Below, piece by piece: positions 7,491 to 16,684 of a DNA stretch of 29,361 bases. The stretch is from JAKSSE01 sp045597645 (lineage in GTDB: Bacteria > Bacillota > Clostridia > Lachnospirales > Lachnospiraceae): the NCBI GenBank assembly GCA_045597645.1, contig JAZLKM010000016.1, forward strand, positions 1 to 29,361, read 5' to 3'. Position 1 is the first letter of the stretch. Every line of letters begins with the position of its first letter. The position numbers and the translations under genes are program-made. The notes beneath the pieces were generated by a model. That model worked only from the letters and a program-made list of their open reading frames with translations. It had not been told where the DNA came from and ran no database searches.

Positions 7491-8987
7491 ATGAGTACGA
7501 AAAACGATAAGGGCACTAAGCCTGAAAAGAAGATTTTACCGCCGGCGCTAGCTCTTTTAGCAGGATTTACAATCTCGTTTATTGCTGTTATTACCACAAG
7601 TGCAGCTGCGAGACTGGTGTCGAAGGGAACAATTAGAATAGAAAATGCAGGGGAGCTTTTGCTTATAACGGCGCAGGATTTTACTACATTAAGCGATGCT
7701 ATTAAGGATGCATCTGTAAAGGCCAATGCTAGGGCGCTTGAACAAATCGTAGGGAGCATAGAGCCTCTATCGAATGGGAGTGCTGAGGATGGTAAATATG
7801 CGTGGAAACTTGATGGCTCAGGGGAACCACGCATATACAGATATTCCGAGGTCGCTGGAGATTACCTGATAATAGGTGGTTGGACTAATGCCATAGACTA
7901 TGTCGCAAACCAGCTTACCGAAGCGGAGGAGGAAAAAGAAAAGTCGAAGGAACGCTTGGCAGAAGCGATTAAGCTGGCTGACTCGGATGTTGAGGTTTTA
8001 GACAGTAGCTATAATGGAATTAAGGCATCGTTGAAGGAATTGGCTGATGAACGATACAAAGATGGAGCGGCTAATGTATATTATGGCTCTGCAGTAGCCT
8101 CGGATGTTGCAGCAGGCGTGACATTTCTAAATGCATCTGGAGACATGACAGGCACGCTAAATACAATAACCTCTCTTGCATCGACGACTCCATTAAAGGC
8201 TGGAGAAAGCTTGAATATTGCGGAAGGGTACTATCCCAAGTCTCTCGTTGTAAAGACACAAACATTGGCATCTCAAACGGAAGCCAATCTCGCGCCAGGA
8301 GTGATGATGAATGGCGCGTCGGCCTGGGCAAATGGTAATTTGGTAAGTGGAAATATTGCTACCGGGACGAACCCTAATTACAAAATTAGGACTACTTCTA
8401 CAGAAAAAGTAATAAGTGGAGCAGCATACTATCCGGGAGGCATCACTGTAGATGCTTCAGACGTATACAATAAAGGCAAGGATGCTGGTAAAGTAGATGG
8501 CGAACGGGACGGATATGACGATGGATATGAGGAATATAAGCTCCCTCGTACTATTTACTATGGTGGAGCCAAAAGCGAGACAGATTGGATTCAGGATGGA
8601 ATGGAGCAAGTATATGACGAATATACAGGCTCATATTGGTGGGATGTTCATCCTACAACAGGTCGCGGGAATAATGTGAATGTGGAGACTTCGCCGCAGA
8701 CGCTGATACCAGGCGCGTATATTACGGCACCTGTGAAGACGCGAACGAGCTCGCTAGGTAATGTCAGCATAGATGATCCAGTACTTACAATCCGTGTTGA
8801 AATCAAAAATGCTGAAGGTCAAGTAGTAGCATCATCGAATTCGGACACAGTGAAGATTCCAGACGGAGTAACCAGAGGAGGCGTATGCGTATTTTTTTAT
8901 GTAGAAGCTGAGTCTGCTGCATCAGACCCACCAGGAGGCAATGCTCATGTGGAGGCAGTATTGGGAGATGTATACATGCATTACTAA
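7491..8987 (+). CDS. Exported/anchored protein with phage-tail-fibre-like modules (paralog B)
   Basis: A 498-residue paralog of the preceding protein. The start is ATG at 7491, 4 nt after the previous stop, with GGAGGG upstream; an open frame from 7386 lies inside the preceding gene and has no ribosome site. A lysine-rich head (1-14) precedes a hydrophobic segment at about 15-38 that ends TSAAA, either a signal peptide or an anchor. The shared domain follows (SKGTIRIENAGELLLITA), then a helical charged part (about 140-175). Next come the modules GVTFLNASGDMTGTL, TLASQT and ASAWANGNLVSGNI. A Gly/Asp/Tyr-rich linker (about 325-345) leads to a C-terminal beta-rich domain of about 140 residues that paralog A lacks. 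That extra domain may be the tip or binding head. Function unknown. Confidence 0.82.
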   Translation: MSTKNDKGTKPEKKILPPALALLAGFTISFIAVITTSAAARLVSKGTIRIENAGELLLITAQDFTTLSDAIKDASVKANARALEQIVGSIEPLSNGSAEDGKYAWKLDGSGEPRIYRYSEVAGDYLIIGGWTNAIDYVANQLTEAEEEKEKSKERLAEAIKLADSDVEVLDSSYNGIKASLKELADERYKDGAANVYYGSAVASDVAAGVTFLNASGDMTGTLNTITSLASTTPLKAGESLNIAEGYYPKSLVVKTQTLASQTEANLAPGVMMNGASAWANGNLVSGNIATGTNPNYKIRTTSTEKVISGAAYYPGGITVDASDVYNKGKDAGKVDGERDGYDDGYEEYKLPRTIYYGGAKSETDWIQDGMEQVYDEYTGSYWWDVHPTTGRGNNVNVETSPQTLIPGAYITAPVKTRTSSLGNVSIDDPVLTIRVEIKNAEGQVVASSNSDTVKIPDGVTRGGVCVFFYVEAESAASDPPGGNAHVEAVLGDVYMHY

Positions 8988-9058
8988 TTCATGGTCGAAT
9001 ATGAATATATCTAGATTAGATGTACATGATATTTGCAAGTTTTTTTGTGCATAAATAC

Positions 9059-9087
9059 TTTACAAAAACTCTAATAGATTGGATAAT
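9059..9087 (+). promoter_or_regulatory. Promoter for the araC-permease-lacZ operon
   Basis: TTTACA (9059-9064), 17-bp spacer and GATAAT (9082-9087). The predicted start near 9094 falls inside the terminator hairpin that follows, so the new transcript would lack most of the 5' arm and escape termination. The upstream gap 8988-9058 holds no other feature I can support. Confidence 0.55.
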
Positions 9088-9090
9088 TAA

Positions 9091-9124
9091 AGGGCTGCTT
9101 TGCGATTAGCAGCCCTGTTTTGTT
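9091..9124 (+). terminator. Rho-independent terminator of the surface-protein cluster
   Basis: AGGGCTGC (9091-9098) pairs perfectly with GCAGCCCT (9109-9116) around a 10-nt loop and is followed by GTTTTGTTG. It lies about 100 nt after the last gene of the cluster and just before the regulator gene. Confidence 0.8.
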
Positions 9125-9146
9125 GTGGCGACGTGAGGAAATAGAT

Positions 9147-10082
9147 GTGGCTAGAAAAAAAGAAGACATGGAGCTTCGCTACTATGATATACCTCAGGGA
9201 TCTGGTGTATTTGCTCTTCTGGGAGAGGAATGGATCAGAGAGTATGGATTAGGTATAACCAAGCTTCATTTTCATAACTTGATGGAGATAGGCTTTTGCC
9301 GTTATGGAGAGGGTAAGATTATCCTCGATGAAAGAGAAGTGCTCTATTCTAGAGGCACTATCACAGTTATTCCAGCGAATTATCCCCACACAACTAATAG
9401 TAGGACAGGCGAGAAAAGCTATTGGGAATATATATATTTTGAGCCGGAGTCGATTCTAGGTGACTGCTTTAGTGATGATCTGGAGAGACAGACTGAGTTA
9501 CTTAGCTATATCAATAAGACAGCGATGGTGTTCAATGAAAGTGACCATCAGGATTTTGCATCTATAATATTTGGAATAATGGAGGAGATGCGGAATAAGG
9601 GTGCGTACTATGAGTATGTAGTCAAAGGCATGACTCAGGCCATGGTTATGAGTATTGCGAGATTGCAGGGAGGCGTCGACTACAAGACGGATACTCATAG
9701 AAAGCAGGGGATTATTCAGCTATCCGGTGCGCTAAATTATATACGAGATCATTACAAGGAAAATATAAAGATTGTTCAGCTTGCTAATAGCTGTGATCTT
9801 AGTGAGACGCACTTTAGAAGACTGTTTGACTCATATATGAATATGACACCTGCCGAGTATGTTAATCTGGTACGCATACAGCAGGCCTGCAAGCTTCTTA
9901 GGAAAACCACCAGTTCTATGGACGAGGTGGCTACGGAGTGTGGCTTTACCTCTACAGTGACATTTAATAGGAATTTTAGACATTTTACAGGGACTACTCC
10001 ATATCAGTGGAAGAAGAGCCCTCAGAATTTTGAAAGTAAGCTGTTGCAATTTAAGGTTACGGCTGAAAAGGGATGGGAGTAA
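9147..10082 (+). CDS. AraC-family transcriptional regulator
   Basis: A 311-residue regulator with an N-terminal cupin-like sensing domain and a C-terminal double helix-turn-helix. The cupin part shows HFHNLMEIGFCRYGEG and a PANYPHTT segment. The DNA-binding part (about 190-300) includes LANSCDLSETHFRRLFDSYM and VATECGFTSTVTFNRNFRHFTG, the signature second helix-turn-helix of the family. The start is taken as GTG at 9147 because GAGGA sits 7 nt upstream; the upstream TTG at 9120 lies in the terminator T-tract and has no ribosome site. Sugar-responsive AraC proteins often control adjacent glycosidase genes. The lacZ gene two genes downstream is the likely target, with a beta-galactoside or product as ligand. 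That pairing is inference. Confidence 0.9.
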   Translation: MARKKEDMELRYYDIPQGSGVFALLGEEWIREYGLGITKLHFHNLMEIGFCRYGEGKIILDEREVLYSRGTITVIPANYPHTTNSRTGEKSYWEYIYFEPESILGDCFSDDLERQTELLSYINKTAMVFNESDHQDFASIIFGIMEEMRNKGAYYEYVVKGMTQAMVMSIARLQGGVDYKTDTHRKQGIIQLSGALNYIRDHYKENIKIVQLANSCDLSETHFRRLFDSYMNMTPAEYVNLVRIQQACKLLRKTTSSMDEVATECGFTSTVTFNRNFRHFTGTTPYQWKKSPQNFESKLLQFKVTAEKGWE

Positions 10083-10085
10083 TAT

Positions 10086-10946
10086 ATGAGCTTTTCAATG
10101 ATATGGTCAGCTGTACTAGATGCCTTCGTTGATTGTATTAAATCATTACCATTTTTGTTTCTGGCGTTTTGGGGATTAGAGCTTTTGGAGAAAAAGTCAA
10201 ACCATGTGCTTCAGAAAATGCTGGCAGGTGCTAGGGTGAGTGGCCCGGCGATAGGGGCCGTACTTGGACTTGTGCCGCAATGCGGATTTTCCGCAGCCCT
10301 CGCTGATTTTTATGCTGGCGGTGCTATTACATTGGGCACGATGTTGGCAGTATTTTTGTCTACATCAGATGAGGCAATCCTGATACTTATGAGTCAACCA
10401 GATACAATAGGTAAGGTTTGGCCGCTTTTGCTGTCGAAGCTGCTGATAGGCATAGTAGCAGGATATGCAATAGATATAGTCCTCAGAATAGCAAGAGGCA
10501 AGAATCATACAGAGCACGAGGTAGGAGAGATATGTACTGATTGTGGATGCCACAATGCTACAGGGACACTGAAGCCGGCACTAATACATACATCAAAAAC
10601 CTTTGGATGGCTACTGGGGATATCTGTGGTGCTAGCGATTCTTATGGAGATGGTAGGTGCTGATGCCATAGCGAGTGCATTAGGACATGGTACCTGGTAT
10701 CAGCCGCTGCTAACGGCGTTGTTTGGACTGATTCCAAGCTGTGCTGTATCAGTGGCGTTTACAGAACTATATATAGCAGGTTCGCTATCCTTCGCTTCGA
10801 CCGTAGCGGGTCTATGTTCAGGCGCAGGAGTAGGACTTATAGTGTTGTTCAAGGTTAATCCCAACAAGAAGCAATGCTTTGCGATAGCGTTACTCTTATA
10901 TTCAATAGCAGCAATTTGCGGGGTCGTAATTAATATTTTCACATAA
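10086..10946 (+). CDS. ArsP_2-type permease (putative manganese/arsenic efflux protein)
   Basis: A 286-residue, highly hydrophobic protein with two related halves. Each half has a Pro-Cys motif at the start of a helix: LVPQCGFSAAL near residue 60 and LIPSCAVSVAF near residue 215. This arrangement is typical of the ArsP_2 family, annotated as putative manganese transporter or arsenic efflux protein. A soluble, Cys/His-containing loop in the middle (TEHEVGEICTDCGCHN, about 140-156) may bind metal. It starts 3 nt after the regulator's stop and 14 nt before lacZ. A metal permease between a sugar regulator and a beta-galactosidase is unexpected, and the true substrate is open. Confidence 0.8.
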   Translation: MSFSMIWSAVLDAFVDCIKSLPFLFLAFWGLELLEKKSNHVLQKMLAGARVSGPAIGAVLGLVPQCGFSAALADFYAGGAITLGTMLAVFLSTSDEAILILMSQPDTIGKVWPLLLSKLLIGIVAGYAIDIVLRIARGKNHTEHEVGEICTDCGCHNATGTLKPALIHTSKTFGWLLGISVVLAILMEMVGADAIASALGHGTWYQPLLTALFGLIPSCAVSVAFTELYIAGSLSFASTVAGLCSGAGVGLIVLFKVNPNKKQCFAIALLLYSIAAICGVVINIFT

Positions 10947-10960
10947 CTAGGGGGTATAAA

Positions 10961-13900
10961 ATGGGGTTTGATTACAAAAAACTAGCTGATCCGGAGTTCT
11001 ATGAGGAGAATAGGCAGAAGCCACACTCAGATCATGTAAGCTACGCCAACTTTGATGAGTTGAAGGCGGGAGAGACAAGCCTTAGATATAGTCTGGACGG
11101 CTTATGGAAATTTCATTATGCAAAAAATACCATGCAGACCATAGCAGGGTTTGAGAGCGAAGATTATGATTGCCGCCCATGGGATGACATCAGAGTACCA
11201 GCCAATATTCAGATGGAGGGATATGATAAGCCACACTATGCTAACGTAGCTTATCCATGGGATGGATTAGAGGACATAAATGAAGATAATAGCCCGGAAA
11301 AGTTCAATCCGGTCGCTTCGTATGTGAAATATTTTACAGTACCTAAGGGATGGGAGGGTCAGAAGATCTATGTGTCATTTCAGGGTGCTGAGAGCGTAAT
11401 AGCAGTCTGGCTCAATGGTAAATATGTAGGTTTTGGCGAAGACAGCTTCACGCCATCAGACTTTGAACTCACACCATACCTTAAGGAAGGTGAGAACAAG
11501 CTCGCTGTGCAGGTTATTAAGTGGAGCATCGGAAGCTGGCTTGAGGATCAGGATTTCTTCAGATTTAGCGGACTTTTCCGCAGTGTTTTCCTATATGCAG
11601 CTCCAAAGACACATGCTAGGGACATCACTATCCGTACTACACTGGATGATGACTTCAAGGATGCGGTGGTTGACATAAATATTGATGCACAGGGCGAAGG
11701 CACAGCTAAGCTTACTCTGTGGGCAGAGGATGTATGTGTTGGAGAGCAATGCACTTCTATAGATGGAGGCACAGCAAAGCTTTCTATTGATGTGAAGTCC
11801 GCAAACCTGTGGAGCGCTGAGCATCCTTACCTGTATGATGCGTATATTGAAATGAGAGACGCTGATGGTAACCTCACTGAAGTAATAAGAGAACGTGTAG
11901 GTATTAGGCGATTTGAGATGAAGGATTGCTTAATGCTGCTTAATGGCAAGAGGATTGTATTTAAGGGTACAAACAGACATGACTTCTCTAGTAGAACAGG
12001 TCGCGCAGTATCTGAGGAGGAGCTGCGAAGAGACCTTATTACCATGAAACGGAATAATATTAATGCCATCAGGACATCTCACTATCCCAACGATTCTAAG
12101 CTATATAGGCTGTGCGATGAGTATGGTTTGTATCTGATTGCAGAAAATAATCTTGAGAGCCATGGCTCATGGGATCCGGTGATGCGAAATATGCCGGGAT
12201 TTGATAAGACAACAGTAACCCCGGGCGATAGACAGAATGTGTTGGCGCGAATGCTCTCGCGTGTGCGCTCATGCTACAACAGGGACAAAAATCACGCGTG
12301 CATACTTATTTGGTCGTGTGGTAATGAGTCTTACGGTGGCTCCGTAATTATGGAAATGTCGGATGAGTTTAGACGCCTCGACCCCACTAGACTTGTTCAC
12401 TACGAAGGAATATGCAACGATCGCAGATATAATGATACAAGCGATATGGAGAGCCGCATGTATCCTTCTGCTGAGTTTATAAGGGACTGGCTTAAGAAGG
12501 ATAGAAGCAAGCCGTTTATCTGCTGTGAGTACACGCATGCCATGGGTAATTCCTGTGGCGGTATGCATAAATACACAGATTTGACTGATGAAGAGCCTAT
12601 GTATCAGGGCGGCTTTATCTGGGATTACATTGATCAGAGCATATACACTAAGAATCGATATGGTGAGGAATATCTAGGCTACGGAGGAGATTTTGGCGAT
12701 AGACCTACCGAGTACAACTTTAGTGGAAATGGTATAGCATACGGCGGAGACAGAGCCGAGTCACCTAAGATGCAGGAAGTGAAGTACAACTATAGAAATA
12801 TAGATGTTGTCATTGATACAGAAGGGTTTACAGTTAAGAATAAGAACCTTTTCACGAACACAAATGAGTTCACATGTAAGGCGGTGTTGGAAAAGGAAGG
12901 CAAGATAGTTGCTAGAAAGACTATAGCTACAGATGTAGAGCCTTTGTCAGAAAAGCGTTATGGTCTGCCTTGCGATATACCGTCAGATGGAGAGCATGTA
13001 CTGACTATTTCTTTTGCGCTCAAAGAAGATACTATTTGGGCAGATGCCGGACATGAAGTGGCATTCGGACAGTTGGTATATGGAAAATATGAGCCTAAGA
13101 CACCTGAGAAAAAATATGTGGAAGTCATTCGCGGTCGTATGCATACAGGCGTTAAGGGCGATGGATTTTCTGTACTCTTTAGTGACAATTACGGAGGCCC
13201 TGTGTCATACGTGTATGGAGGAAAGGAATATTTTGCCAGAACTCCAATGCCAAACTTCTGGAGAGCACCGGTTGATAATGACAACGGATCAAAATCTCCT
13301 GCTCTTATGAGTATGTGGAAGTCAGCAAGTCTCTATCCTGTGAACGTTAACCCTCAGACGAGACAGTTTATGGCTCCTGAGGTAGAAAAGCTTGAAGATG
13401 GTGCAAGACTTACATATAAGCTTTTCCTTCCAACAGCTCCTATCACTATGGTTGAGATAAGCTATAGGGTATACTCTGACGGTACTGTTGAAGTACATGA
13501 GGTATATGATGGGGCTGAAGGGTTGCAGGAGATGCCGGAGTTCGGAATGATGTTTAGACTTGATGCTGATCTTGACAGGCTAACCTGGTATGGTAATGGC
13601 CCGGCTGAAACCTATGAGGACAGAAAAGAAGGAGCTAAGCTGGGAGTATACAGTAACATGGTGCGTGACAACATGGCTAAGTATCTTGTGCCACAGGAAA
13701 GTGGCAACAAGACTGGTACCCGCTGGGCGAAGGTGACGGACGCAAAGGGCAGAGGACTACAATTTGAGGCAGCTACTCCTGTTAACTTCTCGGCACTTCC
13801 ATGGTCGCCTCATGAGATAGAAAATGCGCTCCACGAATATGAGCTTCCGCCAGTGCATTACACATTCGTTAGAGTGTCACAGCAGCAAAGAGGCGTAGGC

Positions 13901-13993
13901 GGCGATGATAGCTGGGGAGCACTTCCACACCCGGAATACAGGCTTGATCCGACTATTCACAGAGAACTCAAATTCTCATTTAGAGGAATTTAA
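10961..13993 (+). CDS. lacZ: Beta-galactosidase, glycoside hydrolase family 2 (LacZ type)
   Basis: This enzyme hydrolyses terminal beta-D-galactosides such as lactose. The 1010 residues match the full LacZ length and five-domain order: sugar-binding jelly roll (about 40-210), immunoglobulin-like domain, TIM barrel (about 320-610), second immunoglobulin-like domain and the large beta-sandwich (about 730-1008). The acid/base is E456 in GNESYG; the nucleophile is E523 in CCEYTHAMGNS. NNLESHG corresponds to the Mg-binding ENxEHG region, and GGDDSWG near the C-terminus supplies the substrate-stacking Trp. There is no signal peptide, so it is cytoplasmic. The start ATG follows TAGGGGG. It is the last gene of the araC-permease-lacZ unit. 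No lactose permease is adjacent, so uptake must rely on a system elsewhere. Confidence 0.96.
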   Translation: MGFDYKKLADPEFYEENRQKPHSDHVSYANFDELKAGETSLRYSLDGLWKFHYAKNTMQTIAGFESEDYDCRPWDDIRVPANIQMEGYDKPHYANVAYPWDGLEDINEDNSPEKFNPVASYVKYFTVPKGWEGQKIYVSFQGAESVIAVWLNGKYVGFGEDSFTPSDFELTPYLKEGENKLAVQVIKWSIGSWLEDQDFFRFSGLFRSVFLYAAPKTHARDITIRTTLDDDFKDAVVDINIDAQGEGTAKLTLWAEDVCVGEQCTSIDGGTAKLSIDVKSANLWSAEHPYLYDAYIEMRDADGNLTEVIRERVGIRRFEMKDCLMLLNGKRIVFKGTNRHDFSSRTGRAVSEEELRRDLITMKRNNINAIRTSHYPNDSKLYRLCDEYGLYLIAENNLESHGSWDPVMRNMPGFDKTTVTPGDRQNVLARMLSRVRSCYNRDKNHACILIWSCGNESYGGSVIMEMSDEFRRLDPTRLVHYEGICNDRRYNDTSDMESRMYPSAEFIRDWLKKDRSKPFICCEYTHAMGNSCGGMHKYTDLTDEEPMYQGGFIWDYIDQSIYTKNRYGEEYLGYGGDFGDRPTEYNFSGNGIAYGGDRAESPKMQEVKYNYRNIDVVIDTEGFTVKNKNLFTNTNEFTCKAVLEKEGKIVARKTIATDVEPLSEKRYGLPCDIPSDGEHVLTISFALKEDTIWADAGHEVAFGQLVYGKYEPKTPEKKYVEVIRGRMHTGVKGDGFSVLFSDNYGGPVSYVYGGKEYFARTPMPNFWRAPVDNDNGSKSPALMSMWKSASLYPVNVNPQTRQFMAPEVEKLEDGARLTYKLFLPTAPITMVEISYRVYSDGTVEVHEVYDGAEGLQEMPEFGMMFRLDADLDRLTWYGNGPAETYEDRKEGAKLGVYSNMVRDNMAKYLVPQESGNKTGTRWAKVTDAKGRGLQFEAATPVNFSALPWSPHEIENALHEYELPPVHYTFVRVSQQQRGVGGDDSWGALPHPEYRLDPTIHRELKFSFRGI

Positions 13994-14000
13994 ACACCTA

Positions 14001-14040
14001 AAAAGTATCCCTTGAGCTTTAAGCTGGGGGTACCTTTAGT
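14001..14040 (+). terminator. Probable terminator hairpin after lacZ
   Basis: AAAAGTATCCC (14001-14011) pairs with GGGGGTACCTTT (14026-14037) with one bulge and a GU pair. An inner AGCT/AGCT stem follows around TTA. The T-tract is short, so it is a weaker terminator. Confidence 0.5.
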
Positions 14041-14079
14041 AGCCTTGAAATAGGGGCGCTCACAGACTATGTTATTTTT

Positions 14080-14108
14080 TTGACAAAGTCATATATAAAT
14101 GGTATAAC
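14080..14108 (+). promoter_or_regulatory. Strong promoter of the SPFH/thioesterase operon
   Basis: TTGACA (14080-14085), exactly 17 bp, then TATAAC (14103-14108). A start near 14115 leaves a leader of about 20 nt with AAAGGAGGG before the ATG at 14135. The near-consensus boxes and strong ribosome sites suggest high expression. Confidence 0.8.
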
Positions 14109-14134
14109 ATAGTTATGAAAAGGAGGGTAATAAA

Positions 14135-15142
14135 ATGGTTGTTTTAATTATTTTAGTAATTGCTTTGTTTTTGCTTATAACAAGCCTTCGCATTGTACCG
14201 CAGGCTAACGCGTATGTAATAGAGTTTCTCGGAAGTTACCAGAAAACTTGGTCAAATGGACTTCATTTTAAGATTCCGTTTCTTCAGAGAATTTCTAGAA
14301 AAGTATCTTTGAAGGAACAGGTAGAGGATTTTCCACCTCAGCCTGTTATCACCAAGGATAATGTTACGATGCAGATTGACACTGTTGTATATTTCCAGGT
14401 GATGGATCCTAAGCTCTTCACTTATGGTGTAGAGAATCCGCTTATGGCTCTTGCTAACCTGACTGCAACTACTCTTCGTAACATAATCGGTGAGCTAGAG
14501 CTCGACCAGACTCTTACTAGCCGCGATGTAATCAATGGAAAGATGCAGGGAATACTTGATGAAGCTACTGACAAGTGGGGAATCAAGGTTAACCGTGTAG
14601 AGCTTAAGAACATTATTCCACCTCGTGAGATTCAGGATGCAATGGAGAAGCAGATGAAGGCAGAGCGTGAGAAGAGACAGACTCTTCTTGAGGCAGATGC
14701 CCACAAGCAGTCTTCAATCACAAGAGCAGAGGGTGATAAGCAGGCGATGATTCTTAAGGCAGAGGCTGAGAGAGACGCTGCTATCGCAAGAGCTACCGGT
14801 AAGGCTGAGTCTATTCGTCTTGTGTATGAGGCAGAGGCAAAGGGTATCGAGATGCTCAAGAATGCATCTATGGATGAAAAGGTACTTATGCTTAAGAAAC
14901 TCGATGCTCTCAAAGAAGTAGGCAATGGACGCGCAACTAAGATTGTGGTTCCTACTGATCTTGCAGCAGCAGCCAGCGATTTGACTTTTAAGACAGAGAT
15001 GCTTGGCATTGGCAATGCGCTTGGCGTAGATGACACTGCGCTTAAGACAGCTGCAGCGGCTAAGAATGATGTATGCTGTGACGATGATGAGAAGTCTTCA
15101 GTTACAAGACATTTTGCAACAGACCATGATGATGCTGAATAG
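14135..15142 (+). CDS. SPFH/band-7 membrane protein (stomatin/QmcA-like)
   Basis: A 335-residue protein with an N-terminal hydrophobic anchor (about 2-20) and an SPFH/band-7 domain (about 22-190; IVPQANAYVIEFLG, then QPVITKDNVTMQIDTVVYF). An Ala/Glu/Lys-rich coiled coil follows (about 175-255), typical of stomatin and QmcA-type proteins. These proteins oligomerise on the inner face of the membrane and organise lipid domains or regulate membrane proteases. The acidic tail contains CCDDDE. The ribosome site AAGGAGGG is strong. No NfeD partner gene, often found with such proteins, is present here; instead the next gene encodes a second SPFH protein 11 nt downstream. Confidence 0.92.
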   Translation: MVVLIILVIALFLLITSLRIVPQANAYVIEFLGSYQKTWSNGLHFKIPFLQRISRKVSLKEQVEDFPPQPVITKDNVTMQIDTVVYFQVMDPKLFTYGVENPLMALANLTATTLRNIIGELELDQTLTSRDVINGKMQGILDEATDKWGIKVNRVELKNIIPPREIQDAMEKQMKAEREKRQTLLEADAHKQSSITRAEGDKQAMILKAEAERDAAIARATGKAESIRLVYEAEAKGIEMLKNASMDEKVLMLKKLDALKEVGNGRATKIVVPTDLAAAASDLTFKTEMLGIGNALGVDDTALKTAAAAKNDVCCDDDEKSSVTRHFATDHDDAE

Positions 15143-15153
15143 GAGGTATTAAA

Positions 15154-16683
15154 ATGGGACTTATTGGAGTAGCGGTAATCGCTATACTTTTGGTAGTTAT
15201 AGTACTTACAGGATATGTTAAGGCACCGCCGGATGTTGCATTCATCATTTCCGGTATGAGAAAAAATCCTAAGATTCTCATTGGACGTGCAGGAATTAAG
15301 GTGCCATTTTTCGAGCGCAAGGACGTCCTATTGGTTAAGCAGGTATCTGTTGATATTAAGACTAACGGATATATTCCAACTCAGGACTTCATTGGCGTAG
15401 ATATCGATGCAGTAGCTAAGATTCGTGTTAATACTGATCCTGAAGGAATGAAGCTTGCTATGAAGAACTTCCTCAACATGCGCGAGGAGGAGATCTGTGC
15501 AGCACTTACTGATTCTCTTCAGGGTAATATGCGTGAGATTATCGGTACTGTTAAGCTTAAGGAACTGTGCAACGACCGTAAGAAGTTCGGTGATGAGGTG
15601 CAGGAAAAGGCTCAGAAGGACATGAATGCTCTCGGTGTAGAGATTATTTCATGTAACATCCAGAGAATCGAGGACGAGAAGGGTCTCATCGTAGCTCTTG
15701 GTCAGGACAATATGTCACAGATTCAGAAGGATGCATCTATCGCGAAGGCTCAGGCTGACAGAGATGTAGCTATCGCTGAGGCAGAGGCCAAAAAGGCAGC
15801 TAACGATGCAGAGGTAGAGGCACAGACCAGAATATCTGAGCGCCAGAATGAGCTTGCAATTAAGCAGGCAGAGCTCAAGCGCGAGTCTGATATCAAGAAA
15901 GCTGAGGCAGATGCTGCATATCAGATCCAGCAGGAGGAGCAGCGTAAGACTATCGAGATCACTACTGCAAATGCCAACATCGCACGTCAGGAGCGTGAGA
16001 TTGAGCTCAAGCAGAAGGAGGTTCTCGTTACAGAGCAGGCTCTTGAGGCTGAGATTAAGAAAAAGGCAGAGGCAGAGCGCTATGCTATTCAGCAGAAGGC
16101 GGATGCACATCTGTATGATACTCAGAGAAAATCTGAAGCAGAGCTTTTTGAGAGACAAAAGCAGGCAGAGGCAGAGAAGTTCGAGGCAATTCAGAAGGCA
16201 GAGGCTACTAAGGCTGAGTCTGAAGCTAAGAGGGTTGCTATGGAGAACGAGGCTGCCGGTGTGAAGGCAAAGGGCGAGGCTGAGGCTGCTGCTATTAAGG
16301 CAAAGGGTGAGGCTGAGGCTGCTGCTATTGATAAAAAGGCAGAGGCTATGAAGAAGTACGGCCAGGCAGCTATGATGGAAATGATAGTAAATGCACTTCC
16401 TGAGATGGCTAAGGCTGTCGCTGAGCCTTTGAACTCTATTGACAAGGTGACTATTATTGACTCTGGAAATGGTGATGGCGGTGTAGGCTCTATGGGAGGC
16501 TATGTCCCATCAATACTCGCTAAGACCATAGAAGCAGTGAAGGAAACAACAGGTGTTGATATTACCGAGATTATGAGGTCAGAGACCTATGATGCAAAGG
16601 TAAATAAAAACATCAACATTACGGGCATAGACGGCGTTCAGACACTGAATGTAACCGTTCCTAACACTGATAAGGCAGAGTAA
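15154..16683 (+). CDS. Flotillin-like SPFH protein
   Basis: A 509-residue flotillin-type protein: membrane segment at 2-22, SPFH domain (about 25-200; PPDVAFIISGM, KVPFFERKD), then a very long Glu/Ala/Lys coiled coil (about 200-410) and a C-terminal oligomerisation region (about 410-509). In Bacillus, the related FloT and YqiK-like proteins scaffold membrane microdomains. The ribosome site AGGAGG is excellent. The coiled coil includes a recent 11-residue duplication (see repeat at 16264-16329). It sits 11 nt after the stomatin-like gene and 1 nt before an acyl-ACP thioesterase, so membrane organisation and fatty-acid release may be co-regulated. Confidence 0.92.
   Translation: MGLIGVAVIAILLVVIVLTGYVKAPPDVAFIISGMRKNPKILIGRAGIKVPFFERKDVLLVKQVSVDIKTNGYIPTQDFIGVDIDAVAKIRVNTDPEGMKLAMKNFLNMREEEICAALTDSLQGNMREIIGTVKLKELCNDRKKFGDEVQEKAQKDMNALGVEIISCNIQRIEDEKGLIVALGQDNMSQIQKDASIAKAQADRDVAIAEAEAKKAANDAEVEAQTRISERQNELAIKQAELKRESDIKKAEADAAYQIQQEEQRKTIEITTANANIARQEREIELKQKEVLVTEQALEAEIKKKAEAERYAIQQKADAHLYDTQRKSEAELFERQKQAEAEKFEAIQKAEATKAESEAKRVAMENEAAGVKAKGEAEAAAIKAKGEAEAAAIDKKAEAMKKYGQAAMMEMIVNALPEMAKAVAEPLNSIDKVTIIDSGNGDGGVGSMGGYVPSILAKTIEAVKETTGVDITEIMRSETYDAKVNKNINITGIDGVQTLNVTVPNTDKAE
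16264..16329 (+). repeat. 33-bp tandem duplication within the flotillin-like gene
   Basis: Two adjacent 33-bp units (16264-16296 and 16297-16329) differ at a single base and encode KAKGEAEAAAI twice. The near identity indicates a recent duplication within the coiled coil. Confidence 0.9.
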
Positions 16684-16684
16684 A

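Noticed and set aside
5504..8987. Prophage remnant
   Set aside because: Although modules resemble tail-fibre repeats, there are no capsid, portal, terminase, integrase or lysis genes. The proteins have N-terminal export/anchor segments, unlike phage tail proteins.
15715..16445. Frames of up to 147 residues overlapping the flotillin-like gene in other frames
   Set aside because: They are by-products of the Glu/Ala/Lys-rich coiled-coil codons; their composition (Leu/Cys/Ser or Arg/Ser-rich) is not protein-like.
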